This document shows, piece by piece, positions 9,360 through 18,412 of a stretch of 64,000 nucleotides of DNA. Every line of letters starts with the position of its first letter. The first letter of the stretch is position 1. Under the pieces are notes generated by a model. That model worked only from the letters and a program-made list of their open reading frames with translations, had not been told where the DNA came from and did not search any database. The DNA lies in assembly GCF_004959925.1 (NCBI RefSeq), contig NZ_SPUW01000003.1, positions 310,001 to 374,000 of the forward strand, read 5' to 3'. Origin of the DNA: Pseudooceanicola onchidii (GTDB lineage: Bacteria > Pseudomonadota > Alphaproteobacteria > Rhodobacterales > Rhodobacteraceae). A program made the position numbers and the translations under genes.

Positions 9360-10112
9360 CTATCCTTCCGAAGAGGGCGCGGTCGGCATCTGGAACACGG
9401 GCAGGCTTTGCAGGGCCGACTTCAGGGCATCGCCCCAGCCCTGCGACACGGTCGCGAAATAGTCGTCGTCCTTTTCGATCCGACCTTCGGCGCCAAGGGT
9501 CAGGCTGTCGGATTCATACAGGTGGTAATCAAAGGGCAGGCCGACGGTCAGGTTGGCCTTGAGCGTGCTGTCGAAGCTGACCAGAAGCAGCCGCATGGCC
9601 TCTTCGAAGGTCATGTCGGGTTCGTAGGCGCGGACAAGGATCGGGCGGCCGTATTTCATTTCGCCGATCTGGAAGAAGGGGGTGTCGTCGCCGGCCTCGA
9701 TGAAGTTGCCTTCGGGATAGATCAGGAACAGCCGCGTCGGGCCGCCCTGGATCTGGCCGCCCAGGATGATCGTCGCATTGAAGGCCGAGGCCTGCTGGCC
9801 CGCCTGGTTGTGCTTGGAAATCACGTCGCGCAGCGTGTCGGCGACGATCCGGGCGCACTGGAACATCGACGGCGCCTTGAGCAGCGAGGGTTCGCGGTCG
9901 TCGGGGGCCTTGTTGCGTTCGTCCAGGATCGACACCACGGCCTGAGTGGTGGCCAGGTTGCCGGCGGTCATCAGGGTGAGGACGCGGTCGCCCGGCACCT
10001 CCCAATGGGTCATCTTCCGGAAGGTCGAGATATTGTCCAGCCCCGCATTGGTGCGGGTGTCGGACATGAAAACCAGGCCCCGGTCCAGGACCATGCCCAC
10101 GCAGTACGTCAT
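9360..10112 (-). CDS. Anbu, proteasome-type bacterial protease subunit
   Basis: A 250-residue Ntn-hydrolase of the Anbu (ancestral beta subunit) family. It begins MTYCVGM, so removal of Met would expose Thr2 as the nucleophile. GLVFMSDTRTNAGLDNISTFRKM is split here as GLVFMSDTRTNAG and DNISTFRKM; this is the family's hallmark N-terminus, related to 20S beta subunits and HslV. It is the last gene of a four-gene minus-strand operon, 13 bases after the transglutaminase stop. Anbu particles are structurally known, but their physiological substrate is not. The neighbours suggest turnover of a ligase product or tagged protein. Confidence 0.92.
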   Translation of the reverse strand: MTYCVGMVLDRGLVFMSDTRTNAGLDNISTFRKMTHWEVPGDRVLTLMTAGNLATTQAVVSILDERNKAPDDREPSLLKAPSMFQCARIVADTLRDVISKHNQAGQQASAFNATIILGGQIQGGPTRLFLIYPEGNFIEAGDDTPFFQIGEMKYGRPILVRAYEPDMTFEEAMRLLLVSFDSTLKANLTVGLPFDYHLYESDSLTLGAEGRIEKDDDYFATVSQGWGDALKSALQSLPVFQMPTAPSSEG

Positions 10113-10125
10113 TTCGTGACCACGC

Positions 10126-10926
10126 CTACTGTTGTTGCGCCACCTCGATCTCGACGCTCAGGGCTTCGCCCGTGCCGCCGACTCTGGTGCCAATTACAGG
10201 CGCGGCATCGGAATAGTCCAGCCCCGTCGCAACGCGGACATAGCGCGTGTCGGGGGACATGCGGTTGGAGGCATCGAAACCGACCCAACCGAGGTCGGGA
10301 AGACACACTTCCGCCCAGGCATGCATGGCGTCCTGGTCCGTCCGGTCGTCCATCATCAGGTACCCGGAGACGTACCGGGCGGGCAGGCCAAGCACGCGGG
10401 CGCAGGCGATGAAGACATGGGCGTGATCCTGGCAGACACCGTGCCCTTCGATCACGGCGTCCTCGGCGGTCCAGTCGGGTTCCGACGCGCCGGTCTTGTA
10501 GGCCACCGCATCGGCGGTAAGCTCTTTCAGCATGTGCATCCGGTCCAGATCGCTGTCGCCTTCGACCTGTCGCGCCAGACGCCGGACATTGACCCCGGCC
10601 TTGGTGCGGTCGGTCTGGCGCTTGTACAGCCACAGCGGCGTCGGGCCCCAGTGCCGCCCGAGGACACCATGGTTTTCCACCAGCTCGACCTCGCCGCCGC
10701 AGGTGATCGTGACCTCCTGCGTGTCGGTGTCCAGAGCGATCAGATCGACGTGGTTGCCGAAATGATCCTGGAATTCCAGCTGTTTGGTGCCCTGGTCGAT
10801 CTCGACCGACCAGCCCGTCACGGACTGGTTGCCCCCGGCAAGCGGGGTGACACGCAGTTGTTGCAGGCCGCGATGAACCGGGGCCTCGAACTGATAGCGG
10901 GTGGTATGTCTGATCTTCAAACGCAT
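10126..10926 (-). CDS. Transglutaminase-like cysteine peptidase of the Anbu cluster
   Basis: A 266-residue two-domain protein: an N-terminal beta domain (RLKIRHTTRYQFEAPVHRG) and a transglutaminase-core domain. The catalytic triad is readable as Cys165 (GHGVCQDHAH), His202 (QDAMHAWAEV) and Asp218 (GWVGFDASN). Bacterial members usually hydrolyse or transfer amide/isopeptide bonds rather than crosslink proteins. The gene starts 2 bases after the alpha-E stop codon, so translation is probably coupled. It is a fixed member of the ATP-grasp/alpha-E/Anbu neighbourhood. Confidence 0.9.
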   Translation of the reverse strand: MRLKIRHTTRYQFEAPVHRGLQQLRVTPLAGGNQSVTGWSVEIDQGTKQLEFQDHFGNHVDLIALDTDTQEVTITCGGEVELVENHGVLGRHWGPTPLWLYKRQTDRTKAGVNVRRLARQVEGDSDLDRMHMLKELTADAVAYKTGASEPDWTAEDAVIEGHGVCQDHAHVFIACARVLGLPARYVSGYLMMDDRTDQDAMHAWAEVCLPDLGWVGFDASNRMSPDTRYVRVATGLDYSDAAPVIGTRVGGTGEALSVEIEVAQQQ

Positions 10927-10928
10927 GG

Positions 10929-11870
10929 CTATTCGTAGAACCGATAGTCTTTTTCGATCTGGGCGCCGATATCGCTCATCCGCGACAGGACGGCTTGCAG
11001 GTAGTCGTGAAGACCCTGATCGAAAACAGCCGAGATGTCACGCGAGAGGTACTGTTCCTCAAGATCCGCGATCTTGCGCGAACTTTCGGGCACCTCGCCG
11101 TAGGTGGCGTTCAGATAGCTGAGGTTGTCGCGCATCTTGCGGATGCAGAAGGCCAACGACCGGGGCATCCGCCCGTCGAGGATCAGGAAATGCGCGATGT
11201 CGATCGGGTCGTACTGGTTGCCATAGGTCATGCGGAACCCGCCCCGGGCCGAGACCGAGCGCAGGATGGTTTCCCACTGCACGTTGTCGATCGACGATCC
11301 CACGGACATGACCGAGGGCAGCAGCACGTAGTATTTCACGTCCAGGATCCGGGCCGTGTTGTCGGCGCGTTCCAAGAAGGTGCCGATGCGCGCAAAGTTG
11401 TAGATGTCGTTGCGCATCATCGTGCCGTGGGTCGCCCCCCGCACCAGCGCGGTGCGCTGGCGGATCACGCCCATGGTGGCGGGCAGGTCGCGTTCGCTGA
11501 CCTTGCGGGCCAGCAGTTCCTTCGCCTTCATGTAGCAGGCGTTCGTTGCCTCCCACGTCTCAAGAGTCAGGGCCGTCCGCACGAGTCGGGCGTTCTGGCG
11601 CGCGCCTTCGATCGACATCAGCACCGAGGACGGGTTCTGCTTGGACCGCAGAAGCCAGTCGATGGCGGATTCCTTGGTCAGTTCCTCTCCGGTCGCCTCG
11701 AACCCGTGCCAGACGCCCGCGGTCTGAAGGATGGATTTCCATTCCGCCTCGGACGATCCCAGCCGGGTCAGCGCCATGCGCTGGCCGGTTTCGATCAGGC
11801 GTGAAGTGTTCTCGGCCCGCTCGAGATAGCGGTACATCCAGAAGAGGCCGTTTGCCGTCTTGCCTAGCAT
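10929..11870 (-). CDS. Alpha-E domain protein (DUF403)
   Basis: A 313-residue, almost entirely helical protein with the alpha-E family signature: MLGKTANGLFWMYRYLERAE at the N-terminus, ERADNTARILDVKYYVLLPS near the middle, then FLILDGRMPRSLAFCIRKM. The family has no proven activity and is known mainly as the obligate partner of circularly permuted ATP-grasp proteins, with which it is sometimes fused. The start overlaps the ATP-grasp stop by one base, so the two subunits are probably made in equal amounts. Confidence 0.92.
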   Translation of the reverse strand: MLGKTANGLFWMYRYLERAENTSRLIETGQRMALTRLGSSEAEWKSILQTAGVWHGFEATGEELTKESAIDWLLRSKQNPSSVLMSIEGARQNARLVRTALTLETWEATNACYMKAKELLARKVSERDLPATMGVIRQRTALVRGATHGTMMRNDIYNFARIGTFLERADNTARILDVKYYVLLPSVMSVGSSIDNVQWETILRSVSARGGFRMTYGNQYDPIDIAHFLILDGRMPRSLAFCIRKMRDNLSYLNATYGEVPESSRKIADLEEQYLSRDISAVFDQGLHDYLQAVLSRMSDIGAQIEKDYRFYE

Positions 11871-13294
11871 CAGTCCTCCAGTACCCAGGTGTCCTTGGTG
11901 CCGCCGCCCTGGGAAGAGTTCACGACAAGCGATCCCTTCTGCAGGGCCACGCGGGTCAGGCCGCCGGGGGTGATGTTGATCTTGTTGGGGCTTACCAGCA
12001 CGAAGGGCCGCAGATCGACGTGGCGCGGAGACAGGCCCGCGCGGGTGAAGACCGGCACGGTCGACAGCGCCAGCGTGGGCTGCGCGATGTAGTTTCCGGG
12101 CTTGGCCTCAAGCTTCTTGCGGAACTCGGCGATGTCCTTCTTGGTGGCGGTCGGGCCGATCAGCATGCCGTAACCGCCCGATCCGTGCACTTCCTTCACC
12201 ACCAGGTCGGACAGGTTATCAAGGACATAAGCCAGGCTGTCGGGTTCGGAACAGCGCCAGGTCGGCACGTTTTCCAGCAGGGCCTTTTCGCCGGTGTAGA
12301 ATTCGACGATGTCGGGCATGTAGCTGTAGATCGCCTTGTCGTCGGCGATGCCGGTGCCGGGCGCATTGGCGATGGTGATCCCGCCCGCGCGGTAGACATC
12401 CATGATCCCGGGCACGCCCAGGGCGCTGTCGGGGTTGAAGTTCAGCGGGTCGAGGAATTCGTCATCCACCCGGCGGTACAGCACGTCGATCGGCTTGTAC
12501 CCCTGGGTCGTGCGCATGGCGACCCGTCCGTCGATCACCCGCAGGTCATGCCCTTCGACCAGTTCGACACCCATCTGGTCGGCCAGGAAGGCATGTTCGA
12601 AATAGGCTGAATTGTAGATCCCCGGCGTCAGCACCGCGACCGTGGGGCTGCTGCCCGCGACCGACGGCGCGCAGGCGGCCAGCGATGACCGCAAATCCGA
12701 CGGATAGTTCTCGACCCGCTGCACCCGGTTGCGGGCGAAAAGTTCGGGGAACATCTGCAGCATCGTCTCGCGGTTTTCCAGCATGTAGCTGACACCCGAG
12801 GGCGTTCTGGCGTTGTCTTCCAGCACGTAGAACTGGTTGTCGTCGGTGCGCACCAGATCGATGCCGACGATATGGGTATAGACCCCGCCCGGCGGCTGCA
12901 CGCCGATCATGTGCGGCAGGAAGGCGTCGTTGTCGGTGATCATCCGTTCCGGCAGGCGGCCCGCCTTGATGATCTCCTGACCGTGGTAGATGTCGTAGAG
13001 GAAGGCGTTGATCGCGCGCACGCGCTGTTCGATCCCCTTGCTCAGCCTCTGCCATTCCAGGCCCGAGATGATGCGCGGAACGATGTCGAAGGGGATGAGC
13101 CGCTCTTCCGCGGCCGCTTGGCCGTAGACGTTGAAGGTGATCCCCGTCAGACGGAAAAGCTCTTCGGCTTCACGCTGTTTTGCCCGTAATCGCTTGGGTT
13201 CTTCGCCGTCGAACCAGGATTTGAAAAGGCCATAGGGTGCCCGGAGATTTTCCTCCCGCCCCCACATTTCGTCGAACACTTGATTCTGATCCAT
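11870..13294 (-). CDS. Circularly permuted ATP-grasp type 2 protein (DUF404/DUF407)
   Basis: A 474-residue predicted amide ligase and the first gene of the Anbu operon. Characteristic segments are FNVYG near residue 55, LPRIIS-like FDIVPRIISGLEW, DLVRTDDNQFYVLEDNARTP, PGIYNSAYFEHAFLA, VVKEVHGSGGYGMLIGP, and the terminal NSSQGGGTKDTWVLED. The permuted ATP-grasp fold suggests ATP-dependent peptide bond formation, by analogy with amidoligases. The amino acid substrate is unknown. The intergenic space upstream (342 bases) separates it from the divergent selD. Confidence 0.92.
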   Translation of the reverse strand: MDQNQVFDEMWGREENLRAPYGLFKSWFDGEEPKRLRAKQREAEELFRLTGITFNVYGQAAAEERLIPFDIVPRIISGLEWQRLSKGIEQRVRAINAFLYDIYHGQEIIKAGRLPERMITDNDAFLPHMIGVQPPGGVYTHIVGIDLVRTDDNQFYVLEDNARTPSGVSYMLENRETMLQMFPELFARNRVQRVENYPSDLRSSLAACAPSVAGSSPTVAVLTPGIYNSAYFEHAFLADQMGVELVEGHDLRVIDGRVAMRTTQGYKPIDVLYRRVDDEFLDPLNFNPDSALGVPGIMDVYRAGGITIANAPGTGIADDKAIYSYMPDIVEFYTGEKALLENVPTWRCSEPDSLAYVLDNLSDLVVKEVHGSGGYGMLIGPTATKKDIAEFRKKLEAKPGNYIAQPTLALSTVPVFTRAGLSPRHVDLRPFVLVSPNKINITPGGLTRVALQKGSLVVNSSQGGGTKDTWVLED

Positions 13295-13636
13295 GCCCCC
13301 AGCCTAGCCCGCCCTTCGTGTTTCGCAAAATCCCGGTTTATCGGTTATGCCAAAAAGGGTAGCATGCAACGCCATGAAATCCATTGGTTTTGTTTTCGGC
13401 GCTTAAATCTTCGGCATTTTGCTGTCGGGCCGTGGGCATTGGTCCGTGCCCTGTCGGGCATTCCGGGTATACAGGCGCAACAATTTTTGCGGGGTGTCGA
13501 TCCGATCCGCCCGAAGGGATTATCCAATTGGAACATGCGCCTCCGTCCGGTTGCGCGGCGCGGCGTGGGGATCCTCCCGATGGACGACGCCGTCCCGACG
13601 CGGTAGCACCGGGGCAGGCTGCGATCAGAGGTGCGC
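13295..13636. other. Divergent intergenic region between the Anbu cluster and selD
   Basis: These 342 bases should hold the promoters of both divergent units. The part nearest the ATP-grasp gene (about 13318-13440) is richer in A and T than its surroundings. I saw no clear operator, riboswitch or convincing small gene here, and no selenocysteine tRNA. Confidence 0.4.
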
Positions 13637-15787
13637 ATGATCTCTCAGGTTCCGATCACCACAGACCTCGTGCTGGTCGGGGGCGGGCATGCCCATGCGC
13701 TGGTGCTGCGCATGTGGGGGATGGATCCCGTGCCGGGCGTGCGCCTGACCCTGATCGACCCGCGCCCCGTAGCACCCTATACGGGCATGCTTCCGGGCCA
13801 TGTCGCGGGGCATTATTCGGCTGACGACATCGGCATCGATCTGGTGCGGCTGACCCGGTTCGCGGGCGCCCGGCTGATCCTTGGTGCGGCTTCGGCACTG
13901 GATCCCGTCGCCAAAACGATCACGGTCGGTGATCGCGTGATCGGCTATGACGTCGCCTCGATCGACATCGGGATCACCGGGCATCTGCCGCAGGTTGCGG
14001 GATTTGCCGATCACGGTGTGCCGGTCAAACCCTTCGCCGACTTCTCGGCCGCGTGGGAGAGGTACCTGGCGGGGCCTCGTGGCCCGGTCACCGTCATCGG
14101 CGGCGGATTGGGCGGCGTCGAACTGGCCCTTGCCATGCGCCACCGCCTGGGGCCGGGGGCCGAGGTGCGCATCATCGGGCGATCGGGTCTTGCCGGGGCG
14201 GGCGCGGCCCTGGGCGCCCGCCTGCAGGCCGAGCTGGACCGCGCAGGGATCGACCTGATCACGGGCAGCGCGCGGGCCGTCACCGCCGATCATGTGACGC
14301 TTGGGGATGGACAGCAGCTGCCGTCCGCCCTGACCGTAGGTGCGGGCGGCGCGACGCCGCAGGCCTGGCTCGGCAGCACCTCGCTGCCCTTGCAGGACGG
14401 CTTCATCAAGGTGAAGGACACGCTGCAGGTCATTGGACACGATGACCTTTTCGCTGCCGGGGACTGCGCGCACCTGACCCATGATCCGCGTCCCAAGGCC
14501 GGGGTCTATGCCGTGCGGGCGGCCAAGGTGCTGCGCCACAACCTGCGCGCCCGGGCGACCGGCGGCGCGCTGAAACGCTTCCATCCGCAAAGACACTTTC
14601 TGCGGCTCGTCTCGCTCGGGGACCGCCGCGCGGTTGCCGAGAAATGGCCCGCGCTGCCCGTCGCCCCGGCGGGCGGGCTTATCTGGCGCTGGAAGGACCA
14701 GATCGACCGGCGCTTCATGCGCCGCCTGACCGATCTGCCGGTCATGGCTGCGCCGACGGTGCCACGGGGCGCTGCCGTCGGGGTCCGGGATATCCTGTCT
14801 GCCGCTCCGCTTTGCGCAGGCTGCGGATCGAAGGTCGGGGCGGGGGTGCTGGGCGATATCCTGTCGACGCTGCCGCAACCCGACCGGCCGGATGTCGAAA
14901 CCGGGCCGGGCGACGATGCGGGCGTGCTGCGCATCGGCGGTCAGCGGCAGGTGCTGACCACGGATCACCTGCGCGCCTTCACCGACGATCCTGGCCTTAT
15001 GGCCCGCATCGCCGCGCAGCATGCGCTCGGCGATGTCCGGGCCATGGGCGCCCAGCCGCAGTCGGCCCTGGCGCAGATTATCCTGCCGCGCGGCACCGAT
15101 GCGATCCAGCGCCGCATGATGGCCGAGATCATGCAGGCCGCGTCGGATGTCTTTGCCGCCGAGGGCGCGGTGATCCTGGGTGGCCATTCGACCATGGGGG
15201 CCGAGCTGACGATCGGCTTCACGGTGACGGGGCTTTGCGATGCCGACCCGATCACCGTAGGCGGCGCGCGGGCGGGCGACGCCGTGATCCTGACCGGCCG
15301 GATCGGGGCGGGGGTCCTTCTGGCGGCCGAGATGCAGGGCAAGGCGCGGGGCGTCGACGTGGCGCAGCTTTGGTCCGCGATGGCGGCTGGTCCCGGACAG
15401 GCGGCGCGGATCCTGCGGGGCGCCCATGCGATGACGGATGTGACGGGCTTTGGCCTGGCCGGGCACCTGATGGCGATCTGCCGGGCCTCTGGGTTGGGGG
15501 CAGAGGTCGCGATGCAGGCCGTGCCGATCTATCCCGGCGCGTTGGAGGCCTCGGAACAGGGTGTCAGATCAACGCTTTACGACGCGAACCGCGCCAACGC
15601 CCCGGTCTTTGGCCCCGATACGGCCCTGACCGCGCTTTTGCATGATCCGCAGACGGCGGGCGGGTTCCTCGCCACGGTGGCCGAGGCCGAGGCGGCAGGG
15701 CTGATCGCGGCGCTGACCGAGGCGGGCCTTCCCGCCGCCCGGATCGGTCGCATGACCGACGGGCCAACGGGCATCACGCTGGTCTAA
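13637..15787 (+). CDS. selD: Fused pyridine nucleotide oxidoreductase and selenide, water dikinase
   Basis: A 716-residue fusion. Residues 1-370 form an FAD/NAD(P) oxidoreductase of the NDH-2-like type (VLVGGGHAHALVLR, a second Rossmann motif VTVIGGGLGGVELALAM, and FAAGDCAHL). Residues from about 385 form SelD, which makes selenophosphate from selenide and ATP. The SelD nucleophile loop reads CAGCGSK: the essential Cys and Lys (E. coli C17, K20) are kept, while the second, dispensable cysteine is Ser. Asp-rich GDDAGV and GGHSTMGAELTIGF loops follow. ATG at 13637 is favoured by AGAGG upstream; a GTG two codons earlier is possible. The oxidoreductase half may reduce a selenium species for the kinase half. 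The gene is convergent with mnmH. Confidence 0.93.
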   Translation: MISQVPITTDLVLVGGGHAHALVLRMWGMDPVPGVRLTLIDPRPVAPYTGMLPGHVAGHYSADDIGIDLVRLTRFAGARLILGAASALDPVAKTITVGDRVIGYDVASIDIGITGHLPQVAGFADHGVPVKPFADFSAAWERYLAGPRGPVTVIGGGLGGVELALAMRHRLGPGAEVRIIGRSGLAGAGAALGARLQAELDRAGIDLITGSARAVTADHVTLGDGQQLPSALTVGAGGATPQAWLGSTSLPLQDGFIKVKDTLQVIGHDDLFAAGDCAHLTHDPRPKAGVYAVRAAKVLRHNLRARATGGALKRFHPQRHFLRLVSLGDRRAVAEKWPALPVAPAGGLIWRWKDQIDRRFMRRLTDLPVMAAPTVPRGAAVGVRDILSAAPLCAGCGSKVGAGVLGDILSTLPQPDRPDVETGPGDDAGVLRIGGQRQVLTTDHLRAFTDDPGLMARIAAQHALGDVRAMGAQPQSALAQIILPRGTDAIQRRMMAEIMQAASDVFAAEGAVILGGHSTMGAELTIGFTVTGLCDADPITVGGARAGDAVILTGRIGAGVLLAAEMQGKARGVDVAQLWSAMAAGPGQAARILRGAHAMTDVTGFGLAGHLMAICRASGLGAEVAMQAVPIYPGALEASEQGVRSTLYDANRANAPVFGPDTALTALLHDPQTAGGFLATVAEAEAAGLIAALTEAGLPAARIGRMTDGPTGITLV

Positions 15788-16830
15788 AGCCCCGTCTCGT
15801 CCGCGATCCGTTCGGCTGCCCTGCGCAGCGTGGTTTCCGACAGGTCCGGCAGGTCGTGGCGCCCCTGTGCGGCGGCCTTGCGCGTCGCGCTTTTGGCATA
15901 GCGCGGATCGTAATGCGCCTGCATCAGGTCGGCGCAAAGCGCGTGGAAATCGCGTGATGTGGCAAGGGTTTGCCAGCGCTCGATCCGTTCGGCCGCGTGG
16001 TAGGGCCGCAGCTTGTCGATGATCGTCATAAGCGCGCCGGGGTCCGACGTCAGTTCGGCGTAGGTGTCGATCAGGTGCGCGGCGCGGGCGGCAAGGGGCG
16101 CAGAGAGCGTAATCCGAGGCGCGTCCAGCATCGCCTTCCAGACCGACCCGGGGATCAGGATGTCGCCGACCTTGTTGCTTTCGGCTTCGATATAGACCGG
16201 GCGGGCGGGATCCAGCGGCACAAGCGCCCCGGCCAGACGGCTTTCGAACATCTTCTGCGCAGGCTGCGGCCCGGCCAGACCGCCGAACAGCGATCCGCGA
16301 TGCTCGGCCAGCCCTTCAAGGTCGACAACCTGCGCGCCGATGTCGCGAAGATGGCGCAGCAGCTGCGTCTTGGCGGTGCCGGTGTTGCCGTCGATCAGCA
16401 CGGGCCGCCAGGGCAGGGGATCGTCGTGCAGCATCCGGGCGACCATCCGGCGATAGGCGCGATAGCCGCCGTCGACGGTATCGGACCGCCAGCCGATCTG
16501 CTTGAGGATCACCGCGAAGGATCCCGATCGCTGCCCGCCGCGCCAGCAATAGACCAGTGGTCGCCACCCCCCCTCACGATCCGCCAGCGGCCCTTCCAGG
16601 TGCCGCGCGGCGTTGCGTGCAACGATGGCCGCGCCGATCTTGCGGGCCTGAAACGGATCGACCTGGGTGTAGATGGTGCCGACCCGGGCGCGTTCATCAT
16701 TGCTCATCACCGGCAGGGAAATCGCACCGGGCATGTGATCTTCGGCATACTCGGCCGGGCTGCGGACATCGATGATCTCGTCGAAGGGCAGGGCGGCGAG
16801 GTCGAGAAGGCTGTTGATCGTGACGGGCAT
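15784..16830 (-). CDS. mnmH: tRNA 2-selenouridine synthase
   Basis: A 348-residue enzyme (also SelU/YbbB) that replaces sulfur by selenium in 2-thiouridine at the wobble position of tRNAs for Lys, Glu and Gln, using selenophosphate. The N-terminal rhodanese domain (residues 1-135) keeps its cysteine in VYCWRGGQRSGS. The C-terminal P-loop domain has IDGNTGTAKTQLL. Its stop codon overlaps that of the fused selD on the opposite strand by four bases. Together they make a self-contained tRNA selenation pair. It says nothing about whether the cell makes selenoproteins. Confidence 0.95.
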   Translation of the reverse strand: MPVTINSLLDLAALPFDEIIDVRSPAEYAEDHMPGAISLPVMSNDERARVGTIYTQVDPFQARKIGAAIVARNAARHLEGPLADREGGWRPLVYCWRGGQRSGSFAVILKQIGWRSDTVDGGYRAYRRMVARMLHDDPLPWRPVLIDGNTGTAKTQLLRHLRDIGAQVVDLEGLAEHRGSLFGGLAGPQPAQKMFESRLAGALVPLDPARPVYIEAESNKVGDILIPGSVWKAMLDAPRITLSAPLAARAAHLIDTYAELTSDPGALMTIIDKLRPYHAAERIERWQTLATSRDFHALCADLMQAHYDPRYAKSATRKAAAQGRHDLPDLSETTLRRAAERIADETGL

Positions 16831-16958
16831 GGGGTCTGGTCCGGCTGTGACGTCCGGGTATGCACGGGCCGCCGGGCTGACGCAAGCGCCGGGGTGGACA
16901 TGGCCAATGGTACAGGGGCCCCGCTTTGCGCTTGAAATCGCGGCGGGGACCGGATCAG

Positions 16959-17723
16959 ATGCGCCCGATGATAAGAATACTTGCCGTTTTTCTGACCCTT
17001 ATGGCGCTCTCCCTGCCGGCGCAGGCCGAGAGGATCCTGGTCTTTGCCGCCGCCAGCCTGGCCGGTCCCCTGGATGCCGCCGCCGCCGCCTTCGAAGATG
17101 AGACGGGCCACGACATCGTGATCTCCTACGCGGGCAGTTCCGCCCTGGCCCGGCAGATCGAAGCCGGGGCCCCCGCGGATGTCTTCCTGTCGGCCAACCA
17201 GGGCTGGATGGACCATCTGGCGGCGCTTGGGCATATCCGCAACGACACGCGGCGCGACCTGTGGTCCAACAGCCTCGTGCTGGTGTCCCACGGTGCCGGA
17301 GAGGACATCGCCCTGACGCCCGAGCTGGACCTGCCGGGGCTTCTGGCAGGCGGGCGGCTGGCCGTCGCGTTGACCGAAGCGGTTCCGGCCGGCGTCTATG
17401 CCCGCGAAGCGCTCGCCTCGCTCGGGCAATGGGACGCAGTGCGCGACAGCCTGGCCGAGGCCGACAATGTCCGCGCGGCGCTGGCGCTGGTGGCCACAGG
17501 CGCGGCGCAATGGGGCATCGTCTATGCCACGGACGCGGCCGCCGAGCCGCAGGTGCACCTGCGCGGGACCTTTCCCGAAGGCAGCCACAGCCCGATCACC
17601 TATCCCGGCGCGCTGATCGCCTTTGCCCGCCCCGAGGCACAGGATTTCCTGACCTTCCTTGCAACGCCCCCGGCGCAAGAGATCTTCGCGGCGGCCGGGT
17701 TCGGCGCCGTGCCGACCCCGTGA
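16959..17723 (+). CDS. modA: Molybdate ABC transporter substrate-binding protein
   Basis: About 254 residues with a signal peptide ending near LPAQA. The mature protein starts ERILVFAAASLAGPLDAAAAAF, followed by SYAGSSALARQIEAGAPADVF and an LVLVSHGAG hinge, typical ModA contacts for the oxyanion. It captures molybdate or tungstate in the periplasm for ModBC. ATG at 16959 is chosen; another at 16968 gives an equally good signal peptide. The stop overlaps the GTG start of modB, so the genes form one operon. No ModE gene or obvious molybdenum riboswitch is seen upstream. Confidence 0.93.
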   Translation: MRPMIRILAVFLTLMALSLPAQAERILVFAAASLAGPLDAAAAAFEDETGHDIVISYAGSSALARQIEAGAPADVFLSANQGWMDHLAALGHIRNDTRRDLWSNSLVLVSHGAGEDIALTPELDLPGLLAGGRLAVALTEAVPAGVYAREALASLGQWDAVRDSLAEADNVRAALALVATGAAQWGIVYATDAAAEPQVHLRGTFPEGSHSPITYPGALIAFARPEAQDFLTFLATPPAQEIFAAAGFGAVPTP

Positions 17724-18412
17724 CGGGCTGGCTGGGACCGCAGGAATGGGCGGCCGTGGCGCTGTCGCTGAAGGTCGCGGTCTGGGCCACCCTCTTGTCG
17801 CTGCCCCCCGGCATCCTCGTGGCCATGGCGCTGGCCCGCGGGCGGTTCTGGGGGCGGGGCGTGTTGAACGTGCTGGTCCACCTGCCGCTGGTGATGCCGC
17901 CGGTGGTCGTGGGCTACCTTCTGTTGCTGACCTTATCACCGGTCGCGCCGCTAGGGCAGGCGCTGGCCTCGCTCGGGGTGGTCTTTGCCTTCCGCTGGAC
18001 CGGGGCGGCGCTTGCGGCGGCGGTCATGGGCTTTCCGCTGATGGTCCGGGCGATCCGGCTCGCGATCGACGCGGTCGATCCGAGGCTCGAGGACGCGGCC
18101 GCCACGCTTGGGGCGTCGCGCCTGCGGGTCTTCCTGACCGTGACCCTGCCGCTGATCCTGCCGGGCGTACTGGCGGGGGCGGTGCTGGCCTTCGCCAAGG
18201 CCATGGGCGAATTTGGCGCCACGATCACCTTCGTGTCGAATATCCCGGGTGAAACCCGCACTCTGCCCTCGGCGATCTATGCCTTTCTGCAGCAGCCGGG
18301 CGGGGATGGTGCGGCGCTGCGGCTTGTCATCGTGTCGATCGTGGTGGCCACGGTGGCGCTGGTCGCGTCCGAGGCGCTGGCGCGACGGATGGCACGGCGG
18401 GTGGGCTCATGA
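17720..18412 (+). CDS. modB: Molybdate ABC transporter permease
   Basis: A 230-residue inner-membrane permease with about five membrane segments. The EAA loop is readable as LEDAAATLGASRLRVFLTVTLP, shown in parts: LEDAAATLGAS and RVFLTVTLPLILPG. The start is GTG at 17720, overlapping the modA stop in GTGA. The longer frame upstream only overlaps modA and is not used. It ends in an ATGA overlap with modC. It forms the channel through which ModA delivers molybdate. Confidence 0.94.
   Translation: MTGWLGPQEWAAVALSLKVAVWATLLSLPPGILVAMALARGRFWGRGVLNVLVHLPLVMPPVVVGYLLLLTLSPVAPLGQALASLGVVFAFRWTGAALAAAVMGFPLMVRAIRLAIDAVDPRLEDAAATLGASRLRVFLTVTLPLILPGVLAGAVLAFAKAMGEFGATITFVSNIPGETRTLPSAIYAFLQQPGGDGAALRLVIVSIVVATVALVASEALARRMARRVGS

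Noticed and set aside
13295-13636. Selenocysteine tRNA next to selD
   Set aside because: No cloverleaf with an 8-bp acceptor and long D and variable arms could be drawn in either strand.
17261-17719. A long N-terminal extension of modB
   Set aside because: The frame overlaps modA out of phase and has no permease features. GTG at 17720, overlapping the modA stop, is the natural start.
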